DNA of 64,000 nucleotides from Owenia fusiformis. Lineage: Eukaryota > Annelida > Polychaeta > Sabellida > Oweniidae. Both the position numbers and the translations under genes were made by a program. The DNA lies in contig CAIIXF020000004.1 of NCBI GenBank assembly GCA_903813345.2, positions 8,874,196-8,938,195 on the forward strand, given 5' to 3'. The notes under the pieces are model-generated. The model was not told the DNA's origin. It did no database searches and saw only the letters and a list, made by a program, of their open reading frames with translations. This document shows positions 45,552 through 56,650 of this stretch, piece by piece (positions within the stretch are counted from its first letter, which is position 1; each line of letters opens with the position of its first letter).

Positions 45552-47069
45552 ATGAAGATTGGAACTTATATTTTAATAACATGCCTTTACGGCAAAATTA
45601 CGACACCAGTGCCAAATGCAACCGAAAAAACTCCGAGCTTCGCTAGAAACGTGACCTTAATCACAGCAACAGTAGCGTCTCGGGGAATTACGGACACAAC
45701 GACTCAGTTTGAAAGCAATGGAGTCGTTCATATCACCGACGAGGATGGACAATTCTTCACTTGCAAACGTAACAATGCAACCGATGAAAATGAGACGCTT
45801 AAAACAACGACAGGTGCTTATGCCGTGTCAACTGCACTAGACGAAAATGCCAGTGTTTATACCGAGAAGTCGATTTTATCCGATCCCAAATGGACATGTA
45901 CATCAAATGAAACGTATGCCGTTTACCATGACCAATATGCCTATGAGGACTATCTAGAGTGGCAAGCAGGAAAGACTTTATTTCGATATGTGTCTCCAAT
46001 TATCCTAATACATGTAGTTGGAGTTGTTTTCAATATTTTGAACTTTGTTGTTTTAACGTGTACTGACATGAGGAAGACAAGTGCTAGTTTATATCTAGCT
46101 GTACTGGCCATTTGTGACAATATTAATCTCTTAATGACTCTCACTAACCATTGGCTGAAAAATTTATTTAATATCGAATACCGTAAAACAAATGAAACAC
46201 TCTGTCGAGTTTCTGCATTCCTTGCATATTTTCTACCGCATTTGTCCGCCTGGTTGTTAGTTGCAGTGACTGCAGAAAGGGTCGTAGTTGTACTTGTTCC
46301 GATGCGAGCTCGAAATTGGTTTACTTTAAAAACAGCTGCGATATGTATTCTCATATTGACAACGATCATGTTTTTCTTGAATATGCATATTTTCTTCGTT
46401 ACCGGCTCTGGACATATTACATGGTACGGCAAGTTACATTCCGTCAACTGTTATCCCTACAATGATGACAAATATTTTAATTGGAAACAAAACATTTGGC
46501 CGTGGATCGATTTTGCGTTTTCAGCTTGTATTCCCTTCACATTGATCTTTATGTGCAATATTCTCATTATATGTGTCGTCACAAAGGCAAACAAGAGCCG
46601 CAGAGCCAATATGAACGCCAAGGACGAAAAGCATGACGACGCTAGATCGATGACGGTAATGCTAATTGCCGTTAGTTTGACTTTCGTGATTTTGACCCTC
46701 CCCATTACCATTTATTACATCATGGACGCACAAATTACGAGCGATAATCCATACAGAAGTCATCAGCACATCGCAGACATGGGACTCTTTCGTAGTTGTG
46801 CAACACAAATGTTTTTCATCAACTGTGGAATAAACTTTTTCCTTTATTGTATCACTGGAAATCGTTTCAGAGCCGAGATGATAAAACTATTTTGCTGCAG
46901 AAGAATGGAAAAGCGTCACGCACCACCTAAAACAAGTGTTAATTATATGTTATCAAACACTAAAAGTACGCAAACCATTGAAATTGAAACAGCCGTATGT
47001 TTAGTTGAACACGGTCTGGCCCCAATAAACAACATCAACGCTAACCAACATGAATGTACAAAGTTTTAA
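45552..47069 (+). CDS. Class A peptide-type GPCR (paralogue B), single exon
   Basis: 505-residue paralogue of the receptor at 20197, same strand. The ATG at 45552 is chosen because MKIGTYILIT aligns with MKIVTFVLVM of paralogue A; the frame's 30 nt upstream hold no ATG. It has a signal peptide (~1-14), then a sequon-rich N-tail about 36 residues shorter than in A, with the conserved WTC and a Tyr/acidic segment (YHDQYAYEDY, 125-134). TM1 at ~146-170 carries two extra residues (HV) relative to A. Key residues: D189, C218/C300, ERV (242-244), P328, P384, NFFLY (428-432), CC (448-449). ICL3 and C-tail lengths resemble A, and the CCRR.EKRHAP segment after helix 8 is shared. Expected plasma-membrane peptide receptor, ligand unknown. 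No frame damage is seen, so both copies are probably active. Confidence 0.93.
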   Translation: MKIGTYILITCLYGKITTPVPNATEKTPSFARNVTLITATVASRGITDTTTQFESNGVVHITDEDGQFFTCKRNNATDENETLKTTTGAYAVSTALDENASVYTEKSILSDPKWTCTSNETYAVYHDQYAYEDYLEWQAGKTLFRYVSPIILIHVVGVVFNILNFVVLTCTDMRKTSASLYLAVLAICDNINLLMTLTNHWLKNLFNIEYRKTNETLCRVSAFLAYFLPHLSAWLLVAVTAERVVVVLVPMRARNWFTLKTAAICILILTTIMFFLNMHIFFVTGSGHITWYGKLHSVNCYPYNDDKYFNWKQNIWPWIDFAFSACIPFTLIFMCNILIICVVTKANKSRRANMNAKDEKHDDARSMTVMLIAVSLTFVILTLPITIYYIMDAQITSDNPYRSHQHIADMGLFRSCATQMFFINCGINFFLYCITGNRFRAEMIKLFCCRRMEKRHAPPKTSVNYMLSNTKSTQTIEIETAVCLVEHGLAPINNINANQHECTKF

Positions 47070-49461
47070 AAATAGTTCTTCTTGTAGACAATATCAAATT
47101 GCTGACAACATAATAACCAGCATACACTGAAAACCATGGTCCATGGTACATTTATTAATTATTTACACTCATTGTCTGACAAACATATCATTTAATGAAT
47201 TATAATATAATATAGTGTTACTCAAACGGGGCCATACTAATATGTATAAAGGTATGTACAGGGAGTCCCGAAATTATGGGACCCCCCTCCCCCCAGGTAA
47301 ACATGTACAAATTACCTATGGTATCTGGTCAACTCGGACCCTAGTCAATTAGGACCCTAGTTAACTCGGACCCTAGTTAACTCAGATCCTAGTCAATTTG
47401 GACCCTAGTTAACTCGGACCCTGGATAACTCAGACCATAGTCAACTTGGACCCTAGTTAACTCGGACCCAGTTATATTCAATATAAATACGAGGTATGGT
47501 GCTAGGTGAAAGCAATTAACTTGCAAAATATTTAGAATGTTGGAAATTGAAGATATAATTTATAATAAAAAGTGATGGGATTTGTAAGTTGTGTGATTGT
47601 AAATGTAAATATGAGACTCCTAGAATGCCCCGCCTTTATTAAAGAGGGATCGGGATTTTATTTCGATATTGAGTCTAAATATCCAAGAGAATTAAGCTCC
47701 ATGTTTTTATCCTCAAAAAGAGAAAACTTATTTGCATGTTAGGTGATGTAATATTTGAGGACTCGGGGCAAGCTTATGGAATTGTTTTTGACAATTAAGT
47801 CAAAAGATTTTTAATTAAGATTTTTAAACGAGAAGTGTATAAAGTTCTTGTATAAATGTTTTTAGTATTTATTATTGTTTTAAAATGTTTTAAAATGTGA
47901 CGCACCTATTTTAGTGTGCCGCCGTTTCTAAGGCGTCTGTCAAATAAGAAAAAAATTAATTCATTACTGAAATCTTTAAATAATGATGTTTTTGTATATT
48001 TCTGATGAGTCAAAATCAATATTTTAAACCTTAAAGTGTGCGCCTGACCCGGCTACGTATAGCACAGAGTTTATACTGGCGGATTAGACTAGTTCATTTT
48101 TTATATGTGTGTGAAAGCTTTCTCTTATTTGCGTTTTTCGTTTAGTACGGTTTTGTTATAATTGCCGAGGTCATATAACCGGGATAAAACAATGATTATT
48201 GTTGACTGCCCACACACAAAACATACGTTGAGTGAACAGTGTAATTACAAACAACAGGCTTTAGAATACAAAGCGTAGTGTGATAATAAGCTGCACACTA
48301 CCACTGCTGCATGTACATATTACTAATTTACTAGGGCTCCCAAAGAGTGGATAGGGAGGTTGTGTTTGTCACTTTTAAATTTTACATTTCAAAATTGTCA
48401 TTTTACATGTCATAATTTGTTGGTTTCATTCGTTTAGCCAATCAAAATATTGGAAAACAATAAATTGTCTGTTACGTACAATCAATTTTGTTCAGTTTTG
48501 ATTTGTTGTCAGAATAAAGTTACGTTCATCTGAATCCATGTATCAAAACAAAAACCCTATTTTCACTTCAAAATACTTCAGTGAGATGAAGGCTCGGAAT
48601 TGTCACATACAATAACTTATTGTCGTATTCGTTATTTTATCTTCTCGATAGTAGCATTTAGTCGCACATTTGATGCCAGGTCACCTTGTCGCGTACCTCT
48701 TGGGGAACCCCACATTTATGTGTGTACTCATGGAAGTAAATTCCCCGGTGTAGCCGAGAGCCACAAACTTTTCAACAGGTTCGAAATGACCGATTTCTCT
48801 CATATATACTCTAAATATTTTTTTATTTAGCACCTACAAAGTATTGCTAATAACCATATGTAATTTCAATAAGGAAACTTATCTGGCTACATATAAATTC
48901 AATATCAACACTAGCTGTTCTCTCAACACGTCCTGGCTTACCTTGTGGTGACAAACCCTGGATTTTCGCTATTTATAGTTTATCAACACCTGGACGCATG
49001 CGCATTTTATACTTTATCGGGCACTTTAATACTGTTTTTGCTTATTGTATCATTTGTCATCAAAACAGTCTTTAAAAATTGAATAATAATGCTTTTGATT
49101 CATTTTATTATCTTTATATAGAATTGGAACTATACTACATTGTATGTTTTAAAACAAATGGATTCAATTTAGCTGGTCGTTTATAATGCTGTTATAATAA
49201 CTTTTACTAATAAACCTAATTAAGAAAAATTGTATCATCTGTTAAGCATAAAATTATGGTGTTGAAGTAAATACAATATAGAGGTATTACAGTAATTTCA
49301 ATAGTCAGTTTGGGGAAATGGATTAGCACATTTGTGTTTTATTTTCAATTTTGTTTCCAATCGATTGTCTAAACAACGAAATAAAATGTCTTTGCGAACC
49401 TTGTTGGAACAAAGTAGCATACTAGACAACATTTTTTAGACCTCTCAATATCATAGTTATA
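47070..49461. other. 3' flank of GPCR B; no further gene recognised
   Basis: At 47329-47470 there is a ~17-bp minisatellite (CTAGTTAACTCGGACC units, about eight copies). An AATAAA occurs at 47564-47569, nearly 500 bp after the GPCR stop. The rest, including 47900-49400, is AT-rich with no convincing exon. A CAGGTCACCTTGTCGCGTAC segment near 48680 stands out as GC-richer but is unassigned. Confidence 0.5.
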
Positions 49462-51015
49462 CAAGGCGTTCAATAAGTATTGCTAATTTTGTTATTACTT
49501 TTGTTATCTTGCATTTTTCTTCATGAAACTTTTACAACATAAGCAACACACATCTGACCTTATTCTATCTAAATTTTCGGACAACCGACATAGTATTGAC
49601 AAAGTTATGGTTACTATGGTAACCATTGTCACGGATACGCGGGACAACCTTAAGGGTTTACATGATGAAGTGTTGTTATACATCAGATAAACACGTTGAT
49701 GAATAAAAGCTGTTGATATGGTCAATTCCTGATGTTGTCAGTTTGAATTATATGTATTATCCAACAGCGGTGAAAAGAGATCTGAGAGGGATATCGCACT
49801 AGAATCTCAATCAGCAGATGTATGCAGGGAACACTGCACATCCCTAGCCACACGCTTCAATGTCCACAAAGAGCAATATTGACCTATACGTAAACGTTCC
49901 ACCAGGATAACGCCTCTGCTCAAAGATCCTCTTTCTTCCTAAATACAATAACAGAGCCTGGCATGGAAGCGTTGCCCCACGCAGCATATTTCCCAGATAA
50001 GGCCCCACTTGATTTTGTTGTATTTGCCTCAGTGAAAAGGGATCTGAGAGGAATATCGCACCAGAATCTCAATCAGCTGATGTCTGCAGTGAACACCTCC
50101 CTAGCCGCACACTTTAAGATTGGCTTTAAAAATGTGTACCACGAGTGGGTCGCCAGACAGCAACTGTGCATTGACGCCGAGAGTCCCTATTTTGAGCACC
50201 TAATGAAGATATAGAGGTTCTTATATGACTACCTGTGCAAGCTCGTCCATTCTTGATGAGCTTTTTAATTCTTCTTTATCGAGTCGAAGACGAGATAAAG
50301 AAACATTATCAAAGCGAGTCAAGAATGGACGATATTGCACAGGTACGAGTACAAGAAAGTTTTTCTCATATGACTCTGTATTATGCCATATTTTCACCAT
50401 TTTATGAAAAAACTGAGTGAAAAATAGCTTCAAATTAATTGAACTTCATCTTTCAATTGTTATGACGTCATAACAATATTGAAGAAAATTCATGGATACA
50501 CGTGGCAAAAAGCTCCATTGTTATGACGTCACAGCTTAGTTTTGTAGAATTAGCATGGATACTCATAGCAACGGTGTGTCCGTTGTCATGTTGTTGATGT
50601 TTATAGACCAGTGATGTCACAAGTAAATCTCATCTTGCACGTGTGATCTTTTAGGATGAAAGATGGCAATATCTTGCATGGGGTAAATATGGCTGTATCG
50701 TTGTTAGTCATATGAGAAAATATGGATCATGAAGTGACTCTGGAATTGATTATTTGTAACTGCACTGCATATCCCAAGAGTTAAACAGCATTAAACGATA
50801 CTGCTTTCAACACTCAAAATGTCGTCCAAAGTGACTTCAGAAATTTGCCCCGCATATCCATGATACTGGTTACCTTAGTAACCATTACTCTGTTAATACT
50901 GATTCGATTGTTTTGAAACTTTCATCGAATTTTATATGTACCCTATGTTGTGGAAGTTTCAAAGCAAAGAGAACAAAAGTTATAGCAAAATTAGCAATAT
51001 TTATTGAACACCCTG
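49462..51015 (+). mobile_element. Mariner element (DD34D) with a decayed transposase
   Basis: TA-flanked, with ends CAAGGCGTTCAATAAGTATT and AATATTTATTGAACACCCTG. Arm similarity extends about 180 bp and includes GGTTACTATGGTAACCA-type sequence. The transposase remnant at 49894-50214 reads FHQDNASAQRSSFFLN, then FPDKAPLDFVVFASVKRDLR. Exactly 34 residues lie between the HQD and PLD aspartates, the DD34D spacing of mariner. The frame is closed by TAA at 49891-49893, and the N-terminal half is missing or scrambled. A partial repeat of the C-terminal coding sequence (GAAAAGAGATCTGAGAGGG) at 49770 suggests internal rearrangement. Confidence 0.85.
50231..50343. repeat. 113-bp inverted repeat inside the mariner element
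   Basis: It starts CCTGTGCAAGCTCGTCCATT and ends AATGGACGATATTGCACAGG, with arms complementary for about 50 bp around AGTCGAAGACGA. It follows directly after the transposase remnant and may be a nested foldback insertion. A perfect 22-bp palindrome (ATTGTTATGAC then GTCATAACAAT, centred on TGACGTCA) lies further on at 50456-50477. Confidence 0.65.
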
Positions 51016-51299
51016 TACAAAGTAAATTTTAATTGATTTAACAAAAAAGTATGCAAAAAACAAAATTGTTAAAAAATAAGATAAACCCTTTACTTCATTA
51101 ACAAGATACTTTTTTTAAATCAACCAAACTTTCCTTTGTAAAATTACAATACTGAGAGACCTAGACACGTTGTGTTTATGTCGTTTTGTTCCAATGAGGT
51201 TCGGATAGATGTTTCATTTCATTATTTCCGAACATATGATACCAAGAACAAAACAGGTGTCCGATGTGTTTTATAAAACAGTATATAGAAAAGTGTATT

Positions 51300-52010
51300 C
51301 CATACCTGATGAGGTTTCAGGGACATATCAACCGGGAATATATTCCATATCCGGGCAAATATTTTTCGTATGTCCCGCTCCATCGGAGCTCCGGGACATA
51401 TAAATCGTATGTCCCGCACAAGCCGTCCTCCGGGACATACGATGGCTGTATGTCCCGCCCCTGGAATTTACGTCATAAATATTTCAGCGCACTGAACTAA
51501 GCAAACGACAAAGATGGCAGAACGGAACAAAATGTAACATTTGAAACAAATGATGTTGATAGTTTCTAACACTGCAAATGAACACACAACGAAGAAAACG
51601 CGTTTAGATGTCGGAGTACTCCACGATTACTTAGCTACTAAGGGTGAGCTTCGGCCATGCGAAAACATAGAACCAGAAGTTGAATAAATATTTGTCAAGT
51701 TTTTTTGCTTATAAGCTTAGGCCTATTATTTAAAACCTCATCAGGTATGGAATACAACAGTTATGCACGGTCGGTTTGGATACATGGAATATCCCTTGGG
51801 ATATACAATACATCTTTCCTCGGTCCCTTCGGTCCCTCGGGAAGATATATTGTATATCCCTCGGGATATTCCCTGTATCCAAAACCTCCCAGTGCATAAC
51901 CCCTATGTATCCCTCGGTAAATACAATATATCAACCCTCAGTCCCTACGGTCCCTCGGGTTGATATATTGTATTTCCCTCGGATATACACTGTATCAAAA
52001 ATACCCCATT
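51300..52010. repeat. Cluster of hairpin repeats (TATGTCCCG and TCCCTCGGG families)
   Basis: At 51340-51475 TATGTCCCG and its complement CGGGACATA alternate at least six times. At 51740-51990 paired blocks such as CCTCGGGAAGATATATTGTA and TACAATACATCTTTCCTCGG form two long hairpins in tandem, each ending near a TGTATCCAAA/TGTATCAAAA phrase. A related fragment occurs at 58895-58975. Overlapping short frames here are by-products. Confidence 0.7.
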
Positions 52011-52787
52011 AATTAACCTCTATATATTTTATACATGTCACATTACCTTTTTTCAAGTACTAGACATGTTTTTTATTTCATTTTCCAAATTCTTTATTCA
52101 ATTCTATATTCTCTAATTTAATGTATCATTTTAACTTATAGCTATGGTATCAGATTTGATTATGATTTAAGATGAGGCTCAAACAAAACAATGAAACAGC
52201 ATGAAACCTTTTCTGAAAATTCGAATGATTTTTCAAGAATCCTCTCCTTCAAAGCGTTACCAAAGTGCTCCTCGGGAATGGACACTTCGTCTTCTGCAAT
52301 CAAGATAATATATAGCGGGTAATGTGAATTTTTGTTTGAGTTTATAGCTTACATCTATTAATTTAAAAACATATTGTCTCCTTGAAAGGTAAATGCAATG
52401 ATGATGATGATCTATTATGATAAAAGCTAAATATTGTGAAAAAACACAAGTTGACACGCTGACATTTGGTAATGAAATTTCCTATACTACTCCAGTAAAA
52501 TCGTTGTAAATTTTCACAAATAAATGAAAAAATTGCAACACAGAGTAAACCTAGTGTAATCAATAGCCATTGGTAAGTAAAACAACATATCAAAAATCTA
52601 GAAAAATCTAAGTGGTGGAAAACCTTAAAATCACCATTTATACCCCTTGGGATAATTTTATGAGGGGGTAATATGATAATCATTAATAATTTCTGTTACA
52701 TAACTCTAATCACTATAAAATTTTCAGGGATCAGGCGCCTATATATAGTGAGTTGTCACGACAATTTTGAAATTAATTGGTCAATTG

Positions 52788-52801
52788 GTTACCATAGCAA
52801 C
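52788..52801. promoter_or_regulatory. X-box-like palindrome
   Basis: GTTACCATAGCAAC differs by one base from the RFX X-box palindrome GTTACCATGGCAAC. The same word occurs at 23950-23963, and looser forms lie in mariner arms (49611, 50868) and at 62872. It is therefore more likely a repeat-borne motif than a dedicated site. Confidence 0.3.
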
Positions 52802-52815
52802 GTAATTTAATTGCT

Positions 52816-54249
52816 AACAGGATCTTAAGAGGTTCTGGACAAATCATTTGATTCTGGACTTGACATATTTTTTTTCCAACGAAATCACATCCAAGGGTTG
52901 AATTTTTATTGGATATTTAGAGAGCGAGTCCTGTATTGATTTCAATAAAAAGGTTAAAATAGAACGCTATTTGAGAGTTAATCTTATACTTTCATTACAT
53001 TGATAAATTAAGGCAAATTCTGAAAAATTTTAAAGTGCATTTTTTATGAAATATTATCCAAGTATTTAGATGAAACGGTCTTATTTAAATACAAATCATA
53101 ACATGATGATATTTTTTCATAAAATATTTCTTCAAGAAATTCAATTGAAGGCTCAAGATAAAACGAGCTAATTTAGGTGAAAACCCTTACATGATGATGT
53201 GTTTTCATGACTTCTTTCATAAAATTCCATCAAGGGGTGAAAATAAAATGATCGAATTTAAGTGATTTAAGGATCACGAGGATAGGTTTTCTTGGATATT
53301 TTCTATGAAATCCCATCCAGTGGTCAAGGTAAAATTTTTATTTGGTATATTTGGTCACGTGTTCGAACGTCATTTTGAATGTTACGTGATAAATCCATAT
53401 AAGGCTTTTAGAAAATGTGGGGAAAGATGAGGGGAAACCCCTGACACCTGTTCACGATTTTATCCGAACGTTCATCGGATCATTTCGGTTTTTATGCACT
53501 TCATTATTTTACCGAAGTTTGCCGATTCGATTCGTCGTATTTCGGAATATTGGGGACAATTTTATACTCCATTGGGAGTATTTTTAATCTACTTCTTATT
53601 ACGAAGATTCCCGAACCTTGTTCGGATTAATCCGGATTTTCTGACCTACTTCATCTACCGAGATTTAACGAGTTTACATTCGGCTCATTTCGGAATCCTG
53701 GTGACAATTTTATACTCCATTGGAGTATTTTTGATCTACTTCTCTGGATTTTTGATCTACTTCTTATGACGAAGATTCCCGAATCAGTTCGGATTAATCC
53801 GGATTTTCTGACCTACTTTATCTACCGAGATTTAACGAGTTAACATTCGTCTCATTTCGGAATCCTGGTGACAATTTTATACTCCATTGGAGTATTTTTG
53901 ATCTACTTTTTCTGGATTTTGCCCTACTTATTATAATTTGACAGCAAGCAAATCAAAAAGTTCGCCATGAACGGGTTTCGATCGGCTAACCTAGAGAGTG
54001 GAAGCTAAACACGCTAGCCATGAGGCTAACGTTCACCTGTGTGAGATTATAAAAGTATCATATATTTATACCGAGCGTCAATTTAGAATGATCTTCGCTT
54101 TTGACTCCACTTAGATACAACTCGTCAGTTGTATCCAGAATAGGTGAACGCCTATGGTGTTAGTGAATAACCAAATCCCAGGCGAGTGGTTCGTATCCCA
54201 CCGTGATATGTTATTTTTGCTTTATTAATACGACAGAAAGGAGCAAGGT
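52816..54249 (+). repeat. Left arm of the 9.7-kb unit
   Basis: Outer part: AT-rich with repeated TTTCATGAAAT / CATCAAGGGTGAA blocks every ~90-100 bp. Middle (53540-53930): 2.4 tandem units of ~160 bp containing TTATACTCCATTGGAGTA and TTCGGATTAATCCGGATTTT, whose 3-fold-compatible spacing keeps an open frame of 91 codons from 53494. Inner part (53960-54215): two short stretches with tRNA-promoter-like B boxes in opposite orientation (GATCGAAACCC on minus, GGTTCGTATCC on plus). Confidence 0.8.
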
Positions 54250-56200
54250 GTAGGTTTGAAAACAAGACGTACGTTTATTTCAATACAGTTTTAGAAACAT
54301 TAACCTCTGATAATTGAAGGATTTCCACTTCTGAAGCGCGACTAGATCTAAGAAGTTCATTAATCAAGACAGTGTAAACCTTTTAGATATATGTTAGACA
54401 ATGTACACGCCCCGTGTGGAATCAACTAAATGTTACATTTTGGATTTCATTGAGATCCTGTCATAGTCCTAAAATTTATTTTTCTGGAACATCATTTTTT
54501 CAACACTGATACAAATTTCCCTGACATTTCCATGACATGTCTACAGTTTCAAAATTCCCGGACTCTTTGGCCCTTTTTGACCTTATTTTAAAATTCTCTG
54601 ACATTTCAGGCACTTGGAAAATTAAATCAAAACCCTGACATTTCCAGGTGTGTACGAACGCTGGAATTATTCTTAAAATATCCTTCAAACAAAAGGGGAA
54701 AATGCTATGCACAAATACTCTAATTTAGTTTGTATTGTAATGCGTTGTATTACATTGCATTGCATTGTATTGTGTATTTATTTGAGTGTCCGTTGACGGT
54801 AAAGAAGGCATTTAAAAGTTTTTGTGAAACTTAATAAACTTAATAAACAATACTTTAACAGTATTCTGTTATGGCAAAGTATATTTCATTTTTTCTCTTG
54901 TTCTCTACAATCTGCGTTGAGGACACTGAAGCATATGCCTGTATTTTGTTGGTGGGGAACAGCGTATCCTATCGTTCACGGAGCAAATTCAACTCTCGTT
55001 CACGAGTACCTTGTTTTTGGGCTCTTGTCCCAAAGATAACGATTGTATAAGGTTGCATAATCAGGATTATGAGCTTTCATGTTCTCATAGTTACATCTGT
55101 TGTAAAACGAATCTTGTCGCAACCTCTGCGAATCACGACAGCATAACATTTGAATCACGTTGACATCATTGCAAAATTAGGCTAAATATGCTAAGTCAAG
55201 ACGTTAATTAGCCCACGAAAGTTCATGGGTAACTTGAGAACTACAAAATACAACCAAATACTTTTCGAACGTACAATAGCAATATTTCTCACCTAACGTC
55301 TTCATAGTTTTAGGAACGTATTTTAAACGCATGATAGCCAAATATATCAAGATACTATATCTGCCTAAATGAAGTTATCTAGTGTTTACAAAGTTTTGAA
55401 ATATATTATATCCAGATCCATCAGAAATTAACTTATCCATTTACATTACTTTACTAGTTCTAGTATCTTGCATGACTCGTTCATAAGAATTCTTTAATTC
55501 TACCTCGTTCCCAATACGTCCTCAGACAGACAAGAAATTGAAGTCACACCCGTTTGTTTGCGTGGCATATTTATACGTATACGCACTTTCTCTGATTATT
55601 GTCAAACAAATATATTTCAGGAGAAGAACATAAAAAACAAATGCCTGAAACAAATGCCGAAACATAAATCCCAAGTGATTAAGTATAGAATGTTTTATTC
55701 TTTTACGATTTGATAAGAGACCGAGACTAAGAAATTAAATGCGACGAAATATTTTGACAACGTAATTTGTATACTGTTTTATTCTTAAAGTTCTATGCGA
55801 TAAATTATTTTATCTGTTAAAAAATGTTTCATTTTATTTTGCCTATATAAAAGAGATTGAAGAAGATAAGATAAACTGTTCCGTAATATATATTGTGTTT
55901 TAATAACCTTTTTTTAGAATCACAATGTAAAATAAATCTCCCGTTCCTGCCATTCTGGTAACGCCATGCAATGGATGCAATTCAAAGTGAGAGAGAGATC
56001 TATGAATAACAGAATGCGTCCATGCCATTAATTTGGCCAAATACATGGCATGAAACTGACGTAAGTTTAAGTAAGCTACGCCCCCCGCTTTCTCTGGTAA
56101 ATTATGACTTTATTTTTCGGAGTAATGGGTTTCGGACAACTGGGTTTCGGAGAACTGGGGTGTACCCGATTACGCTTTGCACGCCGCTTTAAAATCCCGA
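54250..56200. other. Interior of the 9.7-kb unit, left part, no gene recognised
   Basis: Unique-looking AT-rich sequence. Short frames only. A run of TTGTATTG / GCATTGCATT simple repeats lies at 54735-54775. Confidence 0.5.
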
Positions 56201-56210
56201 TGTCTCCAGA

Positions 56211-56650
56211 GGTAGTTTAATCCGGTAGCCGACAGGCGTTTCTTGCATTATTGAATACAAGCTAACCTTATATTCGCGAATGCAACTAACGCCTTCCGGC
56301 TACCTGATTAACCCAGTATAATATGACCAAGTCATTTAAATATGAATGGAATAGTGGCAGGTACTATTCGTATTGACATGAGTTTCCAGTAAAATAATAG
56401 GTTAATCCGGTAGCCGACAGGCGTTAGTTGCATTTGCGAATACAAGCTAAGACTATGATTTGGGAATGGAAGATTTCAGCTTCCGGATTAACCTACCATT
56501 CTATGGGCGACTCATTTAAATATGAAAAGAACCTGACAATATTCCATTGATATTTTAATGAATTGCCCATAAAATAGTAAAGTAGGTTTATCCGGTAGCC
56601 GACAGGCGTTAGCGGCATTCGCGAATACAAGCTCCTTTATTTCATAATTT
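56211..56650 (+). repeat. ~185-bp tandem repeat containing hairpins
   Basis: Three starts, at 56216, 56402 and 56587, each reading TTAATCCGGTAGCCGACAGG then CGTTAGTTGCATTCGCGAAT (with variants). In the first two units a complementary stretch follows (AACGCCTTCCGGCTACC, CTTCCGGATTAACC), so each unit can fold. An ATTTAAATATGAA phrase links the units. Confidence 0.75.

Noticed and set aside
53494-53769. 91-codon ORF repeated in mirror at 61594-61848, as a conserved gene
   Set aside because: The frame is created by the ~160-bp tandem units in the arms; the two copies are near-identical DNA from the duplicated arm, so conservation is not evidence of selection. The residues are hydrophobic low complexity.
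54045-54215. True tRNA gene in the arm of the 9.7-kb unit
   Set aside because: A B-box-like word is present but T-arm and acceptor stems do not pair; at most a tRNA-derived relic.
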